A DNA stretch of 64,000 nucleotides, from positions 1 to 64,000 of the forward strand of contig JAGOBF010000007.1 in NCBI GenBank assembly GCA_017983515.1. The letters are read 5' to 3'. Positions 8,693-17,401 of the stretch are shown here, one piece after another. The DNA comes from Promineifilum sp. (GTDB taxonomy: Bacteria; Chloroflexota; Anaerolineae; Promineifilales; Promineifilaceae). The notes beneath the pieces were generated by a model, which was not told the origin of the DNA, searched no databases, and saw only the letters and a list, made by a program, of their open reading frames with translations. Numbering within the stretch: position 1 is the first letter of the stretch; the number at the start of each line of letters is the position of its first letter. Position numbers and translations under genes: made by a program.

Positions 8693-9820
8693 CTAATGGG
8701 CGGCGAAGGATTCGCGGCGCACGGTGACGGTATCCAGAAAGTCGTGGTCGATCTCCACGCCGATACCAGTGCCGGCCGGCACGCTGATGGTGCTGTCCTC
8801 GCGATTTAGATGGAACGGCGCGGTAATATCCCGTTCGTAATAGCGGTCGGTGGCGGAGATGTCGCCGGGCAGCGTGAAGCCGGGGAGCGAGGCCAGAGCC
8901 AACTGGGCCGCGCGGCCGACGCCCGTCTCCAGCATTCCCCCCACCCACAGGGGCATTCCCGCCGCCCGGCAGCGGTCGTGGATGCGCCGCGCCTCCGTCC
9001 AGCCGGCCACGCGCGAGGGCTTAACGTTGATAATGTCGCAGGCGCCAATCGCCAGGGCATAGCGGGCATGGTCGTCGGAGTGGATGCTCTCGTCCAGACA
9101 CAGCGGCGTCTTGATGAGCGGCCGCAAACGACTGTGATCGTAGATGTCCTCATAGCCGAGCGGCTGCTCCAACATCAGCAGATTGAGGTCGTCCATGGCC
9201 TGGAAGACGGCCGCGTCCTCCAGCCGAAAGGCGGAATTGGCGTCGAGCATGATCGGCAGGTCGGGAAACGCCGCCCGCGCCGCGCGGGCCACGGTCAGGT
9301 CGTGCCCCGGCTTAATCTTCAGCTTGATGCGCCGGTACCCCTGATCATAATACTCGCCGATGACCTCGACTGTCCGCTCCAACGAGGGCTGGATGCCGAT
9401 GCTGACCCCGACCGGAACGCGCGCCTTCGCTCCCTCGGCATAGGGTTCGGCCAGCTTGGCGCTCATGGAGACGTTTTCGCGCTGGGCGGCCAGGTCCCAA
9501 AAGGCCTGATCCAACGCCGCCTTGGCCAATGGGTGGCCGCGAACGAATGACAGGGCCGGGCCAAGCGCCTGCGGCCCGGCCACGTCCCGGCCGATTAAGG
9601 CCGGAATGAGGAAGTCGCTCAAGATGTGCCATGCTGTGCCGGTGGTCTCGTAGCAGTAGCCCGGATCATTGGTCGCTACGCTCTCGCCCCAGCCAGTTAG
9701 CCCTTCGGCGTGGACGGCAGTCAAAAGGCAATCGCGTTGCTGCTGGGGGCCAAAGCTGGTGACGAACGGGCTGACCAGCCGCATACTGACGTGGTAGAGG
9801 TCGATACGTTCAATTTTCAT
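8693..9820 (-). CDS. Enolase-superfamily o-succinylbenzoate synthase / N-succinylamino acid racemase
   Basis: 375 residues. The barrel carries the family's residues: Lys168/Lys170 (KIK), metal ligands Asp193 (DAN), Glu218 (EQP) and Asp243 (DES), and the second catalytic Lys267 (NVKPSR). GGMLETGVGR near residue 295 is typical of the OSBS/NSAR subfamily. The enzyme may make o-succinylbenzoate for menaquinone or racemise N-succinyl amino acids; many members do both. No men gene is near, but the next gene upstream is the GNAT protein that accompanies NSAR enzymes, which favours the racemase role (inference). Confidence 0.88.
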   Translation of the reverse strand: MKIERIDLYHVSMRLVSPFVTSFGPQQQRDCLLTAVHAEGLTGWGESVATNDPGYCYETTGTAWHILSDFLIPALIGRDVAGPQALGPALSFVRGHPLAKAALDQAFWDLAAQRENVSMSAKLAEPYAEGAKARVPVGVSIGIQPSLERTVEVIGEYYDQGYRRIKLKIKPGHDLTVARAARAAFPDLPIMLDANSAFRLEDAAVFQAMDDLNLLMLEQPLGYEDIYDHSRLRPLIKTPLCLDESIHSDDHARYALAIGACDIINVKPSRVAGWTEARRIHDRCRAAGMPLWVGGMLETGVGRAAQLALASLPGFTLPGDISATDRYYERDITAPFHLNREDSTISVPAGTGIGVEIDHDFLDTVTVRRESFAAH

Positions 9821-9823
9821 TGT

Positions 9824-10699
9824 TTATGAGTCCTGATGGATCAGGAGATAGTAACTGTGGGGGTTATCTTGATCGTCTACGTGGGGGACGAAGTCGCTGA
9901 CGACAAAGCCGGAGTCGAACATGCTCTCGAATATATCCCGCGTGTGAAGTCGCCACCGTTGGGCCAGTTCGAAGTCGGCGTTCTTTATGGCCTGGAAGTT
10001 GGTCGGGATTTCGACCAGCATCAGATTGCTCGGCCGGCTGACGTAATTCAAGGGCGGCACAGGCAGGCCGGCCGCGTTGATGGTTGCTTCATTGACCAGT
10101 AGCGCACCGCCGGCCATCAGTCCCTCGAGACGAAGCGGCCGCCATTTTCTTTCGGCGCGGGCCGCCACGCGGTTCTGGGTGACCCACCATTCCACCTCAA
10201 AGCGGTCGGTTGGCAGGCCGGTGTTGATGCCGCCCATGTTGCCGTGGAAGTGGGGCTGATACCGCCGGCAGACTGCGCCGAGTTTGCCGATGTTGAAGCG
10301 CCCGTTGCGACTTTCCAGCGGATCATACGTCCAGGTAATGAGACGGATGCCGATGCGCAAGGCGAAATCGCGCTGGGCCATCTTGAGCCGGTAGCCGACG
10401 TCATGTTGTTGATATTCCGGCAATACCCCGGCGATGACGGAGTACATCTTCAGCCGTGCCGCCGCCACCTGATCGATACGATCGGGGTTCTCCTCCGTGC
10501 CCAGAATGGCGAAGGTAAAGGCCACAAGCCGGCCGTCGTCGAACGCGCCCAGCAAAGCCGCCCCGCTGTGTTGCATGGCGTGCAGGGCGTGGGCCGGGAT
10601 GATCTCCAGATCGGCCATATCCCAGGTAACACGCTGAATCTCTTCAGCCGCGGCGACTTCCTCAATCGTTTCCAAAGCACGAATAATTACTTCACCCAT
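9824..10699 (-). CDS. GNAT-family acyltransferase (COG3375 type), probable partner of the racemase
   Basis: 291 residues with a GNAT fold in the first half. The block ITWTYDPLESRNGRFNIGKL (about residues 112-131) is the hallmark of a GNAT subfamily commonly encoded beside N-acylamino-acid racemases. In characterised systems such an enzyme N-succinylates D-amino acids, the racemase inverts them and a desuccinylase frees the L form. The gene lies three bases upstream of the racemase gene. No desuccinylase (M20 peptidase) is visible in this window, so the pathway is incomplete here. A TAGAAT box sits 7 bases before the ATG with no ribosome site, so the mRNA may be leaderless. Confidence 0.8.
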   Translation of the reverse strand: MGEVIIRALETIEEVAAAEEIQRVTWDMADLEIIPAHALHAMQHSGAALLGAFDDGRLVAFTFAILGTEENPDRIDQVAAARLKMYSVIAGVLPEYQQHDVGYRLKMAQRDFALRIGIRLITWTYDPLESRNGRFNIGKLGAVCRRYQPHFHGNMGGINTGLPTDRFEVEWWVTQNRVAARAERKWRPLRLEGLMAGGALLVNEATINAAGLPVPPLNYVSRPSNLMLVEIPTNFQAIKNADFELAQRWRLHTRDIFESMFDSGFVVSDFVPHVDDQDNPHSYYLLIHQDS

Positions 10700-10706
10700 C
10701 TGATCG

Positions 10707-10712
10707 ATTCTA
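10707..10712 (-). promoter_or_regulatory. -10 box of a probable leaderless promoter (GNAT gene)
   Basis: On the minus strand TAGAAT is followed by CGATCAG and then the ATG at 10699. The 7-base gap contains no Shine-Dalgarno sequence. Confidence 0.45.
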
Positions 10713-10779
10713 CCTCATCTGCAGGATACTGACCGTGGGGAGGACAAGTGAGGAACGACGAACCCTTCCCATTTGCTCT

Positions 10780-11415
10780 TCATAGTCTCCAGTTCGTCGC
10801 CAGTAACGCGGCCACGGCCGCCAGGGCCATGAAATGGCCGAACGGCAGCGCGTCGCCGCGCCGCGCCCGGCGGGTCATGAGCAGACCGGCCGCGGCCGCC
10901 CCGGCCAACAGGATGCCCAGCGCCAGGACGTAGGCCATCTGCTCCACACCGAATATCGATCCGATCAATGCCGCCAGTTTGACGTCGCCCATGCCCAACG
11001 CGCCCGGCCCGAAGAGCCTGTATCCGAGCGCGTAGAGCGCCAGAAAAAACGCGAAGGCCAGACCAGCCCCGGCCGCGGCCGAGAAAAGCTGGTGGCCGGC
11101 CCAGGCCCATAGGAGGGCGGCGGCCGTCGCCGGCAGCACGATGACGTTGGGCACGCGGCGCTGTTCCCAATCGATGACTGCCAGCAAGATCAGGATCGCG
11201 CCCATGAGCAACATAGCCGGCAGATCATGGGCCAGCGGGTCGGGCCAGGCCAGGAGCACGAAAGTGGCGGGGACGCCGACCCCTACCAGGCGGGTGCGCC
11301 ACGGGTGGCGTGTCAGGTTGCAGGACAGCTTGGCCGGGCTAAGCCAGCAATCGGCGGCACGATTGATCAGCACGGCGGCGAACAATCCCAGCAGACCCCA
11401 AAAGCCAATAGACAT
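10780..11415 (-). CDS. Prepilin peptidase, A24 family, without methylase domain
   Basis: 211 residues and six to seven hydrophobic helices. The two catalytic aspartates are Asp82 in IDWEQRRVPN and Asp144 in the GxGD motif (GALGMGDVKLA). The N-terminal cysteine-containing methyltransferase domain of PilD is absent, so this is the short type found with tad/flp pili or archaeal-like systems. It cleaves the leader peptide of type IV pilin-like proteins at the cytoplasmic membrane. No pilin or secretion ATPase gene is in the window. It is an isolated gene with a TATAAT box directly before its start. Confidence 0.88.
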   Translation of the reverse strand: MSIGFWGLLGLFAAVLINRAADCWLSPAKLSCNLTRHPWRTRLVGVGVPATFVLLAWPDPLAHDLPAMLLMGAILILLAVIDWEQRRVPNVIVLPATAAALLWAWAGHQLFSAAAGAGLAFAFFLALYALGYRLFGPGALGMGDVKLAALIGSIFGVEQMAYVLALGILLAGAAAAGLLMTRRARRGDALPFGHFMALAAVAALLATNWRL

Positions 11416-11423
11416 AGTGGCGA

Positions 11424-11429
11424 ATTATA
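11424..11429 (-). promoter_or_regulatory. -10 box of a probable leaderless promoter (prepilin peptidase)
   Basis: A perfect TATAAT on the minus strand ends 8 bases before the ATG at 11415; the intervening TCGCCACT has no ribosome site. Confidence 0.5.
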
Positions 11430-11454
11430 GCCGGTTCCGGCCGTGCGTAGCATT

Positions 11455-11482
11455 TTTGCAGTTGACGCACTTCGGATATGAT
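11455..11482 (+). promoter_or_regulatory. Candidate promoter of the penicillin-acylase-like gene
   Basis: TTTGCA (11455-11460), 16-base spacer, TATGAT (11477-11482). The start codon is 74 bases downstream and has its own AAAGGA ribosome site. Confidence 0.4.
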
Positions 11483-11555
11483 TCCATCTCAAGGCCTTTA
11501 TCCCCACGAGTAAAACGAGAGCCGATAATCTAGCTCGATAAAAGGAATTGATACA

Positions 11556-14075
11556 ATGAACCGCGCCGCCCGTATCTTGCTCCTGATCCTGGGTATCCTG
11601 GTGAGCCTTGTCCTGATTCTGGCCATTGTTTTCATTTTCGTCAGTCGTAGTCCTTTTCCCGATACCAACGGTGTAAAGGCGCTGGCATTGCCGGCCGACT
11701 GCCAAACGCCGGCCGAGGGCGATGAGTCGCTCTGTGTGGCGCTGACTGCCCAGGGCCTGAAGGATACCGTCCACATCTTTCGCGATGATCATGGCATTGC
11801 CAATATCTACGCCCAAAACCCCGACGATCTGTTCTTCGCCCAGGGCTACGTCCACGCGCAGGATCGCATGTGGCAGATGGAATTCTGGCGGCACATCGCC
11901 CTGGGGCGCGTCTCGGAAATCGTCGGCGAGCCGGGACTGGATAACGACAAGTTCATTCGCACCAGTGGCTGGAATCGCATCGCCGCGGCTAACACAGCTT
12001 ACTATGAACAGGAATTGCCGGAGGGCTTCAGCGCGCTGACTTCCTACAGTGCCGGGGTCAATGCCTACCTGTTGGAACACAAGAACGATATGGCAATCAG
12101 CCAGCGTGTTTTGGGGCTGGTCGGCGAGCCGTGGGAGATCGAGCCGTGGCAACCCATACACTCAATCGGCTGGGGGGTTGTGATGGGCTGGGACCTGGGC
12201 GGCAACTGGGATGAAGAGCTGACCCGCGCCCGCCTCTATGCGCTCATCGGCCAGGAGGCGACCGACGAGTTGGTTCCGGGTTATCCCTATGACATCCGGC
12301 CGGTCATCGCGCCGACGGCCGATTTCATGACGGCGGCACTTGACGAGCGCGGAGGGGCGGCCGCCATCGACTGGACGCGCGTCTCCACCGACCTGATCGG
12401 CAAACCGCCGGTCACGGCCTTCGGAACCGGGCCTTTCCTGGGCAGCAACAACTGGGTCGTTGGCGGCGAGCACACGGCGTCGGGTCTGCCCTTGCTGGCC
12501 AATGATCCTCATCTGGGGATCCAGATGCCGTCGATCTGGTATCAGATCGGCCTGCACGCCCCGGGCTGGAACGTAACCGGTTTCAGCTTCGCCGGCATCC
12601 CCGGCGTCATCGTGGGCCACAACGACCACATCGCCTGGGGCGTCACCAATGTCGGGCCCGACGTCCAGGACCTCTACATCGAGAAACTCAACCCCGACAA
12701 TCCCAATCAGTATGAGTACATGGGCGAATGGCGGGATATGAACCTGATCGAGGAAGTCATCAAGGTCAATGGCGGCGAGGACGTCGTGTTGACAGCGCGG
12801 GAGACGTTACACGGGCCGATCATTAGCGACGTACTGGAAGATCAACCAGACGTGCTGGCGATGCGCTGGACGGCCAACAGCGGCCCGTCGCGTATTCTTC
12901 AGTCCGTCCTGGATCTTAATCAGGCCCAGAACTTCGACGAGTTCCGCGAAGCGCTGCGCTTCTGGGAGATCCCGTCGCAGAATTTCGTCTATGCCGACGT
13001 TGACGGCAACATCGGCTACCAGATGCCCAGCCTCATCCCCATTCGCAAAAACGGCCAGGGCATGATTCCCGTGCCCGGCTGGACGGACGAATATGAATGG
13101 GAAGGCTACATCCCCTTCGAGGATCTGCCCGTCCTCCTGAATCCAGAGAGCGGCTACATCGTTACGGCCAATCAGGCCGTGGTTGACGAAGCATACCCCT
13201 ACTTCATCGCCCGCGATTGGGCCAGCGGCGACCGCGCGCAGCGCATCACCGACATGATCGTCGAAGCCTCGGCCCAAGGTTTGATCACCGCGGACGATTT
13301 CGCCCGCATCCACATGGATAGCAAGTCCCTGCGCGCCGAAAGCTACGTGCCCTTGTTGGCCGGGCTGGCGAGCGACGACGCAGAGGTGCAACGCGCTCTC
13401 GATCTGTTGCGCACCTGGGATTATCAGGAGCACCGGGACAGCGTAGCTGCGTCCATATTCGAGATTTTCTATATGCGACTGGCTAATAACGTGCTTGCCG
13501 ACGATGTGGGGGAGGAAAACGTGGGCGATGCCTACAGCACCATCTACTTCCATCGGTTGGCGGCCGATCCGGCGGCGCGCTGGTGGGACGACGCAACTAC
13601 CCCGGAAGTTGAGAGCCGCGAGGACATCCTGCTACGCTCTATGAATGAGGCCGTGGCCTGGCTCAAAGAGCATCTCGGCGACGACATGGACGGCTGGCAG
13701 TGGGGCGCTTTGCACACGGCAACGTTCAGCAGCAGCCCCCTGGGCGAGAGCGGCATCGGGCCAATCGAAAGTATCGTCAATCGCGGCCCCTTCCCTGTCG
13801 ACGGCGGCAGTGATCTGGTCAATGCCAATAGCTGGAGTTGGGACGAGCCGGCGGCCGTCCGCTCCCACCCTTCCATGCGCATGATCGTCGACCTCAGCGA
13901 CTTCGACGCCTCGCGCTGGGTCATCCCCACCGGCCAGAGCGGCCATCCCTATCACCCTCATTACGACGACCAGATCGAATTATGGCTTAACGGTGACTAC
14001 TTGCCGATGCTGTTCAGCCGCGAGGCGATAGAGGCGGCGGCCGACGATCACCTTATCCTCAAACCAGGTCAATAA
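11556..14075 (+). CDS. Penicillin acylase family Ntn-hydrolase, membrane-anchored
   Basis: 839 residues, the usual size of the alpha-spacer-beta precursor. A hydrophobic helix at residues 6-30 acts as signal or anchor. The alpha chain includes FAQGYVHAQDRMWQMEF (about 92-108). The autocatalytic cleavage and nucleophile site is Gly296-Ser297 in GSNNWVV, followed by LLANDPHLG. The family hydrolyses amide bonds of penicillins, acyl-homoserine lactones or other N-acyl compounds outside the cytoplasm; the natural substrate is not readable here. The serine-hydrolase gene follows after three bases, so the two act in one operon, possibly on related amides. Confidence 0.9.
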   Translation: MNRAARILLLILGILVSLVLILAIVFIFVSRSPFPDTNGVKALALPADCQTPAEGDESLCVALTAQGLKDTVHIFRDDHGIANIYAQNPDDLFFAQGYVHAQDRMWQMEFWRHIALGRVSEIVGEPGLDNDKFIRTSGWNRIAAANTAYYEQELPEGFSALTSYSAGVNAYLLEHKNDMAISQRVLGLVGEPWEIEPWQPIHSIGWGVVMGWDLGGNWDEELTRARLYALIGQEATDELVPGYPYDIRPVIAPTADFMTAALDERGGAAAIDWTRVSTDLIGKPPVTAFGTGPFLGSNNWVVGGEHTASGLPLLANDPHLGIQMPSIWYQIGLHAPGWNVTGFSFAGIPGVIVGHNDHIAWGVTNVGPDVQDLYIEKLNPDNPNQYEYMGEWRDMNLIEEVIKVNGGEDVVLTARETLHGPIISDVLEDQPDVLAMRWTANSGPSRILQSVLDLNQAQNFDEFREALRFWEIPSQNFVYADVDGNIGYQMPSLIPIRKNGQGMIPVPGWTDEYEWEGYIPFEDLPVLLNPESGYIVTANQAVVDEAYPYFIARDWASGDRAQRITDMIVEASAQGLITADDFARIHMDSKSLRAESYVPLLAGLASDDAEVQRALDLLRTWDYQEHRDSVAASIFEIFYMRLANNVLADDVGEENVGDAYSTIYFHRLAADPAARWWDDATTPEVESREDILLRSMNEAVAWLKEHLGDDMDGWQWGALHTATFSSSPLGESGIGPIESIVNRGPFPVDGGSDLVNANSWSWDEPAAVRSHPSMRMIVDLSDFDASRWVIPTGQSGHPYHPHYDDQIELWLNGDYLPMLFSREAIEAAADDHLILKPGQ

Positions 14076-14078
14076 ACG

Positions 14079-15458
14079 ATGTATCATTTGCCGATTCACC
14101 ACGAAACAAACGATCCCGATTTCGCTGCGTTGAGCGACTTCGTCGTGGCCGAGATGCGCCGGCTCCATGTGCCGGGCGTCGCCCTTGGCCTGATTCACGA
14201 AGGCCGCGAGTACTTGGCCGGATTCGGCGTCACCAGCGTCGAGAACCCGTTGCCGGTGACGGCCGAGACCCTCTTCCAAATTGGTTCCACCACCAAGACC
14301 CTTACCGGCACAATCATCATGCAGCTGGTGGAGCAAGGCGCTATCGATCTCGACGAGCCGGTGCGCACCTACCTGCCGGAATTGCGCCTGACGGACAAGA
14401 CGGCCGAAGGCAGCGTGACCACGCGCCACCTGCTGACCCACATGGGCGGCTGGGTGGGCGACTTCTTCCGCGACACGGGCAACGGAGACGACGCGCTGGC
14501 GCGCTATGTGGCCGAAATGGCCGATTTGCCGCAAGTGGTGCCCGTTGGTTCGCTGTGGGCCTACAACAATGCTGGCTTTGGGGTGGCGGGCCGTCTCATC
14601 GAGGTGATCACCGGCCAGACCTATGAGGCGGCGGCCCAGGAGATGATGCTCGATCCATTGGGTATGACCAACTCCTACTTTTTTCCCGCGGATGTCATCT
14701 CGCGGGCCTTTGTGGTCGGCCACCGGGATGACGCGGCGTCGGGTGTCGTGGTCGAGCGGCCGTGGGCGTTGGCGCGCTCAGCCCATGCCGTAGGCGGCTT
14801 ATGCTCCGGGGCGCGCGACCAGTTGCGCTATGCGCGCTTCCACCTGGGCGACGGAATGGCCGGCGAGCGGCGGTTGCTGTCGGCCGAAACGATGACAGCC
14901 ATGCAGACGTCCCAAGGCGCGGCCAACATGGGCCGCCAAATGGGTCTGAGTTGGATATTGAAGACGTATGGGGAGACACGCGCCGTCCTCCACGGCGGGG
15001 CCACCAACGGCCAGCTCTCCGCGTTTCTCATGGTTCCCTCGCGCGGGTTCGCCATCACCGTGCTGACTAACGCCGACGAGGGCGAAATCCTCAACGACAA
15101 GGTCGTGAACTGGGCCTTGGAGCGGTATCTGGGCCTGAAGGAACCGGCGTTGACCTACCTGGACCTGGGAATCGAAAAGCTGGGTGAGTACGTGGGGACG
15201 TATGAGGCGCAGTTGGGAAGGCTGACGTTGTACCTGGCTGAAGGGCAGTTAATGGTGCAACTGACGCCGAAGGGCGGATTTCCCGACGTGGATTCGCCGC
15301 CGTCTCCGCCACCGCCGCCGAGCCGCCTGGCGTTCTTCGCCCCCGACCGGGCTATCACGCTGGATGAGCCGCTGATCAACCTGAAGGCCGAGTTCATTCG
15401 CGATCCGAACGGACAGATCATCTGGTTACGAACCAGCCGGCTGCATCGGCGGGTCTAG
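14079..15458 (+). CDS. Serine hydrolase of the class C beta-lactamase / esterase family
   Basis: 459 residues. The catalytic motifs are Ser70-x-x-Lys73 (STTK), Tyr162-Asn-Asn (YNN) and the HGG triad replacing KTG (LHGGATNG). A C-terminal extension after about residue 350 has a poly-proline linker (SPPSPPPPPS) and resembles the small beta-barrel found on many D-aminopeptidase/LACTB-like enzymes. No signal peptide is obvious, which suggests a cytoplasmic peptidase or esterase rather than a periplasmic beta-lactamase. It is translationally close to the penicillin acylase gene (three-base gap). Confidence 0.85.
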   Translation: MYHLPIHHETNDPDFAALSDFVVAEMRRLHVPGVALGLIHEGREYLAGFGVTSVENPLPVTAETLFQIGSTTKTLTGTIIMQLVEQGAIDLDEPVRTYLPELRLTDKTAEGSVTTRHLLTHMGGWVGDFFRDTGNGDDALARYVAEMADLPQVVPVGSLWAYNNAGFGVAGRLIEVITGQTYEAAAQEMMLDPLGMTNSYFFPADVISRAFVVGHRDDAASGVVVERPWALARSAHAVGGLCSGARDQLRYARFHLGDGMAGERRLLSAETMTAMQTSQGAANMGRQMGLSWILKTYGETRAVLHGGATNGQLSAFLMVPSRGFAITVLTNADEGEILNDKVVNWALERYLGLKEPALTYLDLGIEKLGEYVGTYEAQLGRLTLYLAEGQLMVQLTPKGGFPDVDSPPSPPPPPSRLAFFAPDRAITLDEPLINLKAEFIRDPNGQIIWLRTSRLHRRV

Positions 15459-15474
15459 TATGTGGGGGCAGTAT

Positions 15475-15570
15475 ACAGTAAACAGTAACCGGTGAACGGT
15501 AAACAGCGGGCCGGTAAAGGGCTCTTCCAGTGCCATTCACTGAACACTGTCTACTGTTCAATGTTCAACC
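15475..15570. repeat. Paired inverted 7-bp arrays (CAGTGAA family)
   Basis: Left array from 15475: ACAGTAA, ACAGTAA, CCGGTGA, ACGGTAA, then a fading unit. Right array 15536-15570: TTCACTG, AACACTG, TCTACTG, TTCAATG, TTCAACC, the reverse complement of the same family. The 28 bases between are not repetitive. The right array ends at the thioesterase stop codon. The two arms could pair as a hairpin. Confidence 0.8.
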
Positions 15571-16019
15571 TACGGGTAGGTCGCCGGTTCCCATCCCTGC
15601 TGGTATTCCGCCACGTAGCGGCGCAAGCTGTCGGGGATCGAGAAGGCGCTGCGGGTGACGTAGTCATACATCACTTGTACGGTACGGCCGTAGGCGACGA
15701 GACGATTATCTTCTCCCTCAATTCGATAGAGCATGTCAAAGCTCTTTGTCCCAAAGCGCGAAATGCCCGTGCCGACGTGCAGCACCTCGGTCAGGAGCGC
15801 CGGCGACTTATAGGTACAACTGGCTTCGACGAGGATCAGCGGCAAGTCCAGTAATTCGGTGCCCAGCAGACCGCTTTTTTCCATAAGTTCGCCCAGGTAC
15901 TTGATACGCACCGTTTCGAAGTAGGCGAAGAATACCGCGTTGTTGACGTGGCCCATCGCGTCGATATCGCGAAAGGCGACTTCCAGATTAATTTCGTAGG
16001 GATAGTTGGTGTTCGTCAT
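15570..16019 (-). CDS. Acyl-CoA thioesterase, 4-hydroxybenzoyl-CoA thioesterase (hot-dog) family
   Basis: 149 residues from the ATG at 16019, the normal hot-dog length. FRDIDAMGHVNNAVFFAYFE (17-36) is the family active-site helix, with Asp20 the likely catalytic acid. An in-frame start 41 codons further upstream is rejected because those codons run through a palindromic, non-coding-looking repeat. YbgC/FadM-like enzymes hydrolyse acyl-CoA thioesters in the cytoplasm; chain-length preference is unknown. The gene stands alone between a 7-bp repeat array and a nested palindrome. Confidence 0.85.
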   Translation of the reverse strand: MTNTNYPYEINLEVAFRDIDAMGHVNNAVFFAYFETVRIKYLGELMEKSGLLGTELLDLPLILVEASCTYKSPALLTEVLHVGTGISRFGTKSFDMLYRIEGEDNRLVAYGRTVQVMYDYVTRSAFSIPDSLRRYVAEYQQGWEPATYP

Positions 16020-16059
16020 GCGTGGGTCCAATGATGGCGCATTGATGGCCTTAAGAAAA

Positions 16060-16132
16060 TAAACACGGACAGGACATGGAAAAAGCTGGAAAAACGGATT
16101 GAACATTCCCTCGATCCGTTTCCCTGTGTTTA
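16060..16132. repeat. Nested imperfect palindrome upstream of the thioesterase gene
   Basis: Inner arms AACGGAT (from 16092) and ATCCGTT (to 16120) with a roughly 15-base loop. Outer arms TAAACACGG (16060) and CTGTGTTTA (to 16132) pair with one mismatch. There is no T run on either side that would make a standard terminator. It may be a dispersed palindromic element. Confidence 0.5.
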
Positions 16133-16249
16133 CTTTGTTCAACTGCGAGATGCGCGCCGATTGATTCGGATTTTAACAGGTTTTGCCGGCCCTGCACGAA
16201 ACGACGCCATACCGGCGGCCGTCGATGGTTGAGGATGTGATGCGCCGAG

Positions 16250-16277
16250 CAGGCTACAGGCTACGCGCGACCGGCGG
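16250..16277. repeat. Short 7-bp array at the end of the D-cysteine desulfhydrase gene
   Basis: CAGGCTA, CAGGCTA, CGCGCGA, CCGGCGG in register, followed directly by the stop codon of the minus-strand gene (CTA on the plus strand). The array is just outside the coding sequence. Confidence 0.45.
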
Positions 16278-17255
16278 CTAGAGCAATCGGTCGGCAAAAG
16301 CGGGCAGGGCGGCCGCGCCCCCCGTGTGCCAAAACAGCACCCGCTGGCCGCGCGTGAAGGCTCCCCAACGAATGAGGTCGATCAACCCACCGAAAGCCCG
16401 GCCGGTGTAGACGGGGTCGAGCAGAATTCCTTCCAGCCGTCCCATGAGTCGAATCGCCTCGCGCTCCGTCTCGCCCACGTGGGCGTAACCGTCGCCGATA
16501 TAATCGTCGTTGACGTTCACCAGGTCAGCCACGGAGAGCGTGTCCAGACCGAGGTGGGTGGCTGTGGCCGTTGTCAGGGCGGCCACCTGCGTTTTGAGAG
16601 AGTCGGCCGGGTGGTCGACGCTGATGCCGAGAACCGTGCCGCGGAAATTGAATGCGCAGGCCCCCAGCACCAAACCCGCCTGCGTGCCGCCGCTGCTGCT
16701 GGCAAACACGGTGAAGTCGAAGTTCAAATGAGCCGCCGCCGTTTGCTCCATCATTTCGCGCATGGCCAGCACGTAGCCGGTCGCGCCGATGACATTGGAG
16801 CCGCCCAGGGGGATGAAATATGGCCGGCGGCCGATGGCCCGCAATTCGCCCATGACCCGACTGACGGCTTCACCGCACTCGCGCGGCGAACACCAGTACA
16901 CGTGCGCGCCGAGCAGCTGATCGAGCAAAAAGTTGCCGGTGACCGTGGCCGGCTCCTGACCGCGCAGGACCAGGCTGCATCCGAGGCCGAAGCGGGCCGC
17001 GGCGGCGGCCGTCTGGCGGGCGTGGTTGCTTTGCGGCGCGCCGGTGGTCACCAGGTGGTCGGCTCCCTGAGCCAGGGCATCGGCCACGAGGAACTCCAGC
17101 TTGCGGGCCTTGTTGCCGCCCGTCGCCAATCCGGTCTGGTCGTCGCGCTTGATCCAGATCTCCGGCCCGCCCAGATGCCGGCTGAGGCGCTCCAAAGGCT
17201 CGATCGGTGTCGGTAAAAACGCTAGAGAAACTCTATCGGGGAATTTTGGGTCCAT
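16278..17255 (-). CDS. D-cysteine desulfhydrase / ACC deaminase-like PLP enzyme
   Basis: 325 residues, fold type II PLP enzyme. The PLP lysine is Lys49 in GGNKARKLEF. Other markers are IWIKRDD (33-39), TTGAPQSNHARQTAAAAA, SSSGGTQAGL and DPVYTGRAF. The family degrades D-cysteine to pyruvate, sulfide and ammonia, or opens 1-aminocyclopropane-1-carboxylate; sequence alone cannot separate the two here. It has its own promoter upstream. It sits with the isocitrate/isopropylmalate dehydrogenase and FemAB-like genes on the same strand, but the gap to them (146 bases) suggests separate control. Confidence 0.88.
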   Translation of the reverse strand: MDPKFPDRVSLAFLPTPIEPLERLSRHLGGPEIWIKRDDQTGLATGGNKARKLEFLVADALAQGADHLVTTGAPQSNHARQTAAAAARFGLGCSLVLRGQEPATVTGNFLLDQLLGAHVYWCSPRECGEAVSRVMGELRAIGRRPYFIPLGGSNVIGATGYVLAMREMMEQTAAAHLNFDFTVFASSSGGTQAGLVLGACAFNFRGTVLGISVDHPADSLKTQVAALTTATATHLGLDTLSVADLVNVNDDYIGDGYAHVGETEREAIRLMGRLEGILLDPVYTGRAFGGLIDLIRWGAFTRGQRVLFWHTGGAAALPAFADRLL

Positions 17256-17306
17256 AGATCATTCCGGAACGGCTGGCGCGCTTGCTGCCGGCACCACCTG
17301 TGCCGT

Positions 17307-17334
17307 ATTGTAACCGAATTGCCTGACCTGTCGA
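17307..17334 (-). promoter_or_regulatory. Promoter of the D-cysteine desulfhydrase-like gene
   Basis: Minus-strand TCGACA (plus 17329-17334), 16-base spacer, TACAAT (plus 17307-17312). Each hexamer matches consensus at 5 of 6 positions. The start codon is about 50 bases downstream. Confidence 0.5.
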
Positions 17335-17401
17335 TTGCCCCGGCCGCGTGTTGTGGCGGCCAGGGCATGGGGTCTTTGCGCCCGCCGGAAACAGGCCGCC
17401 C

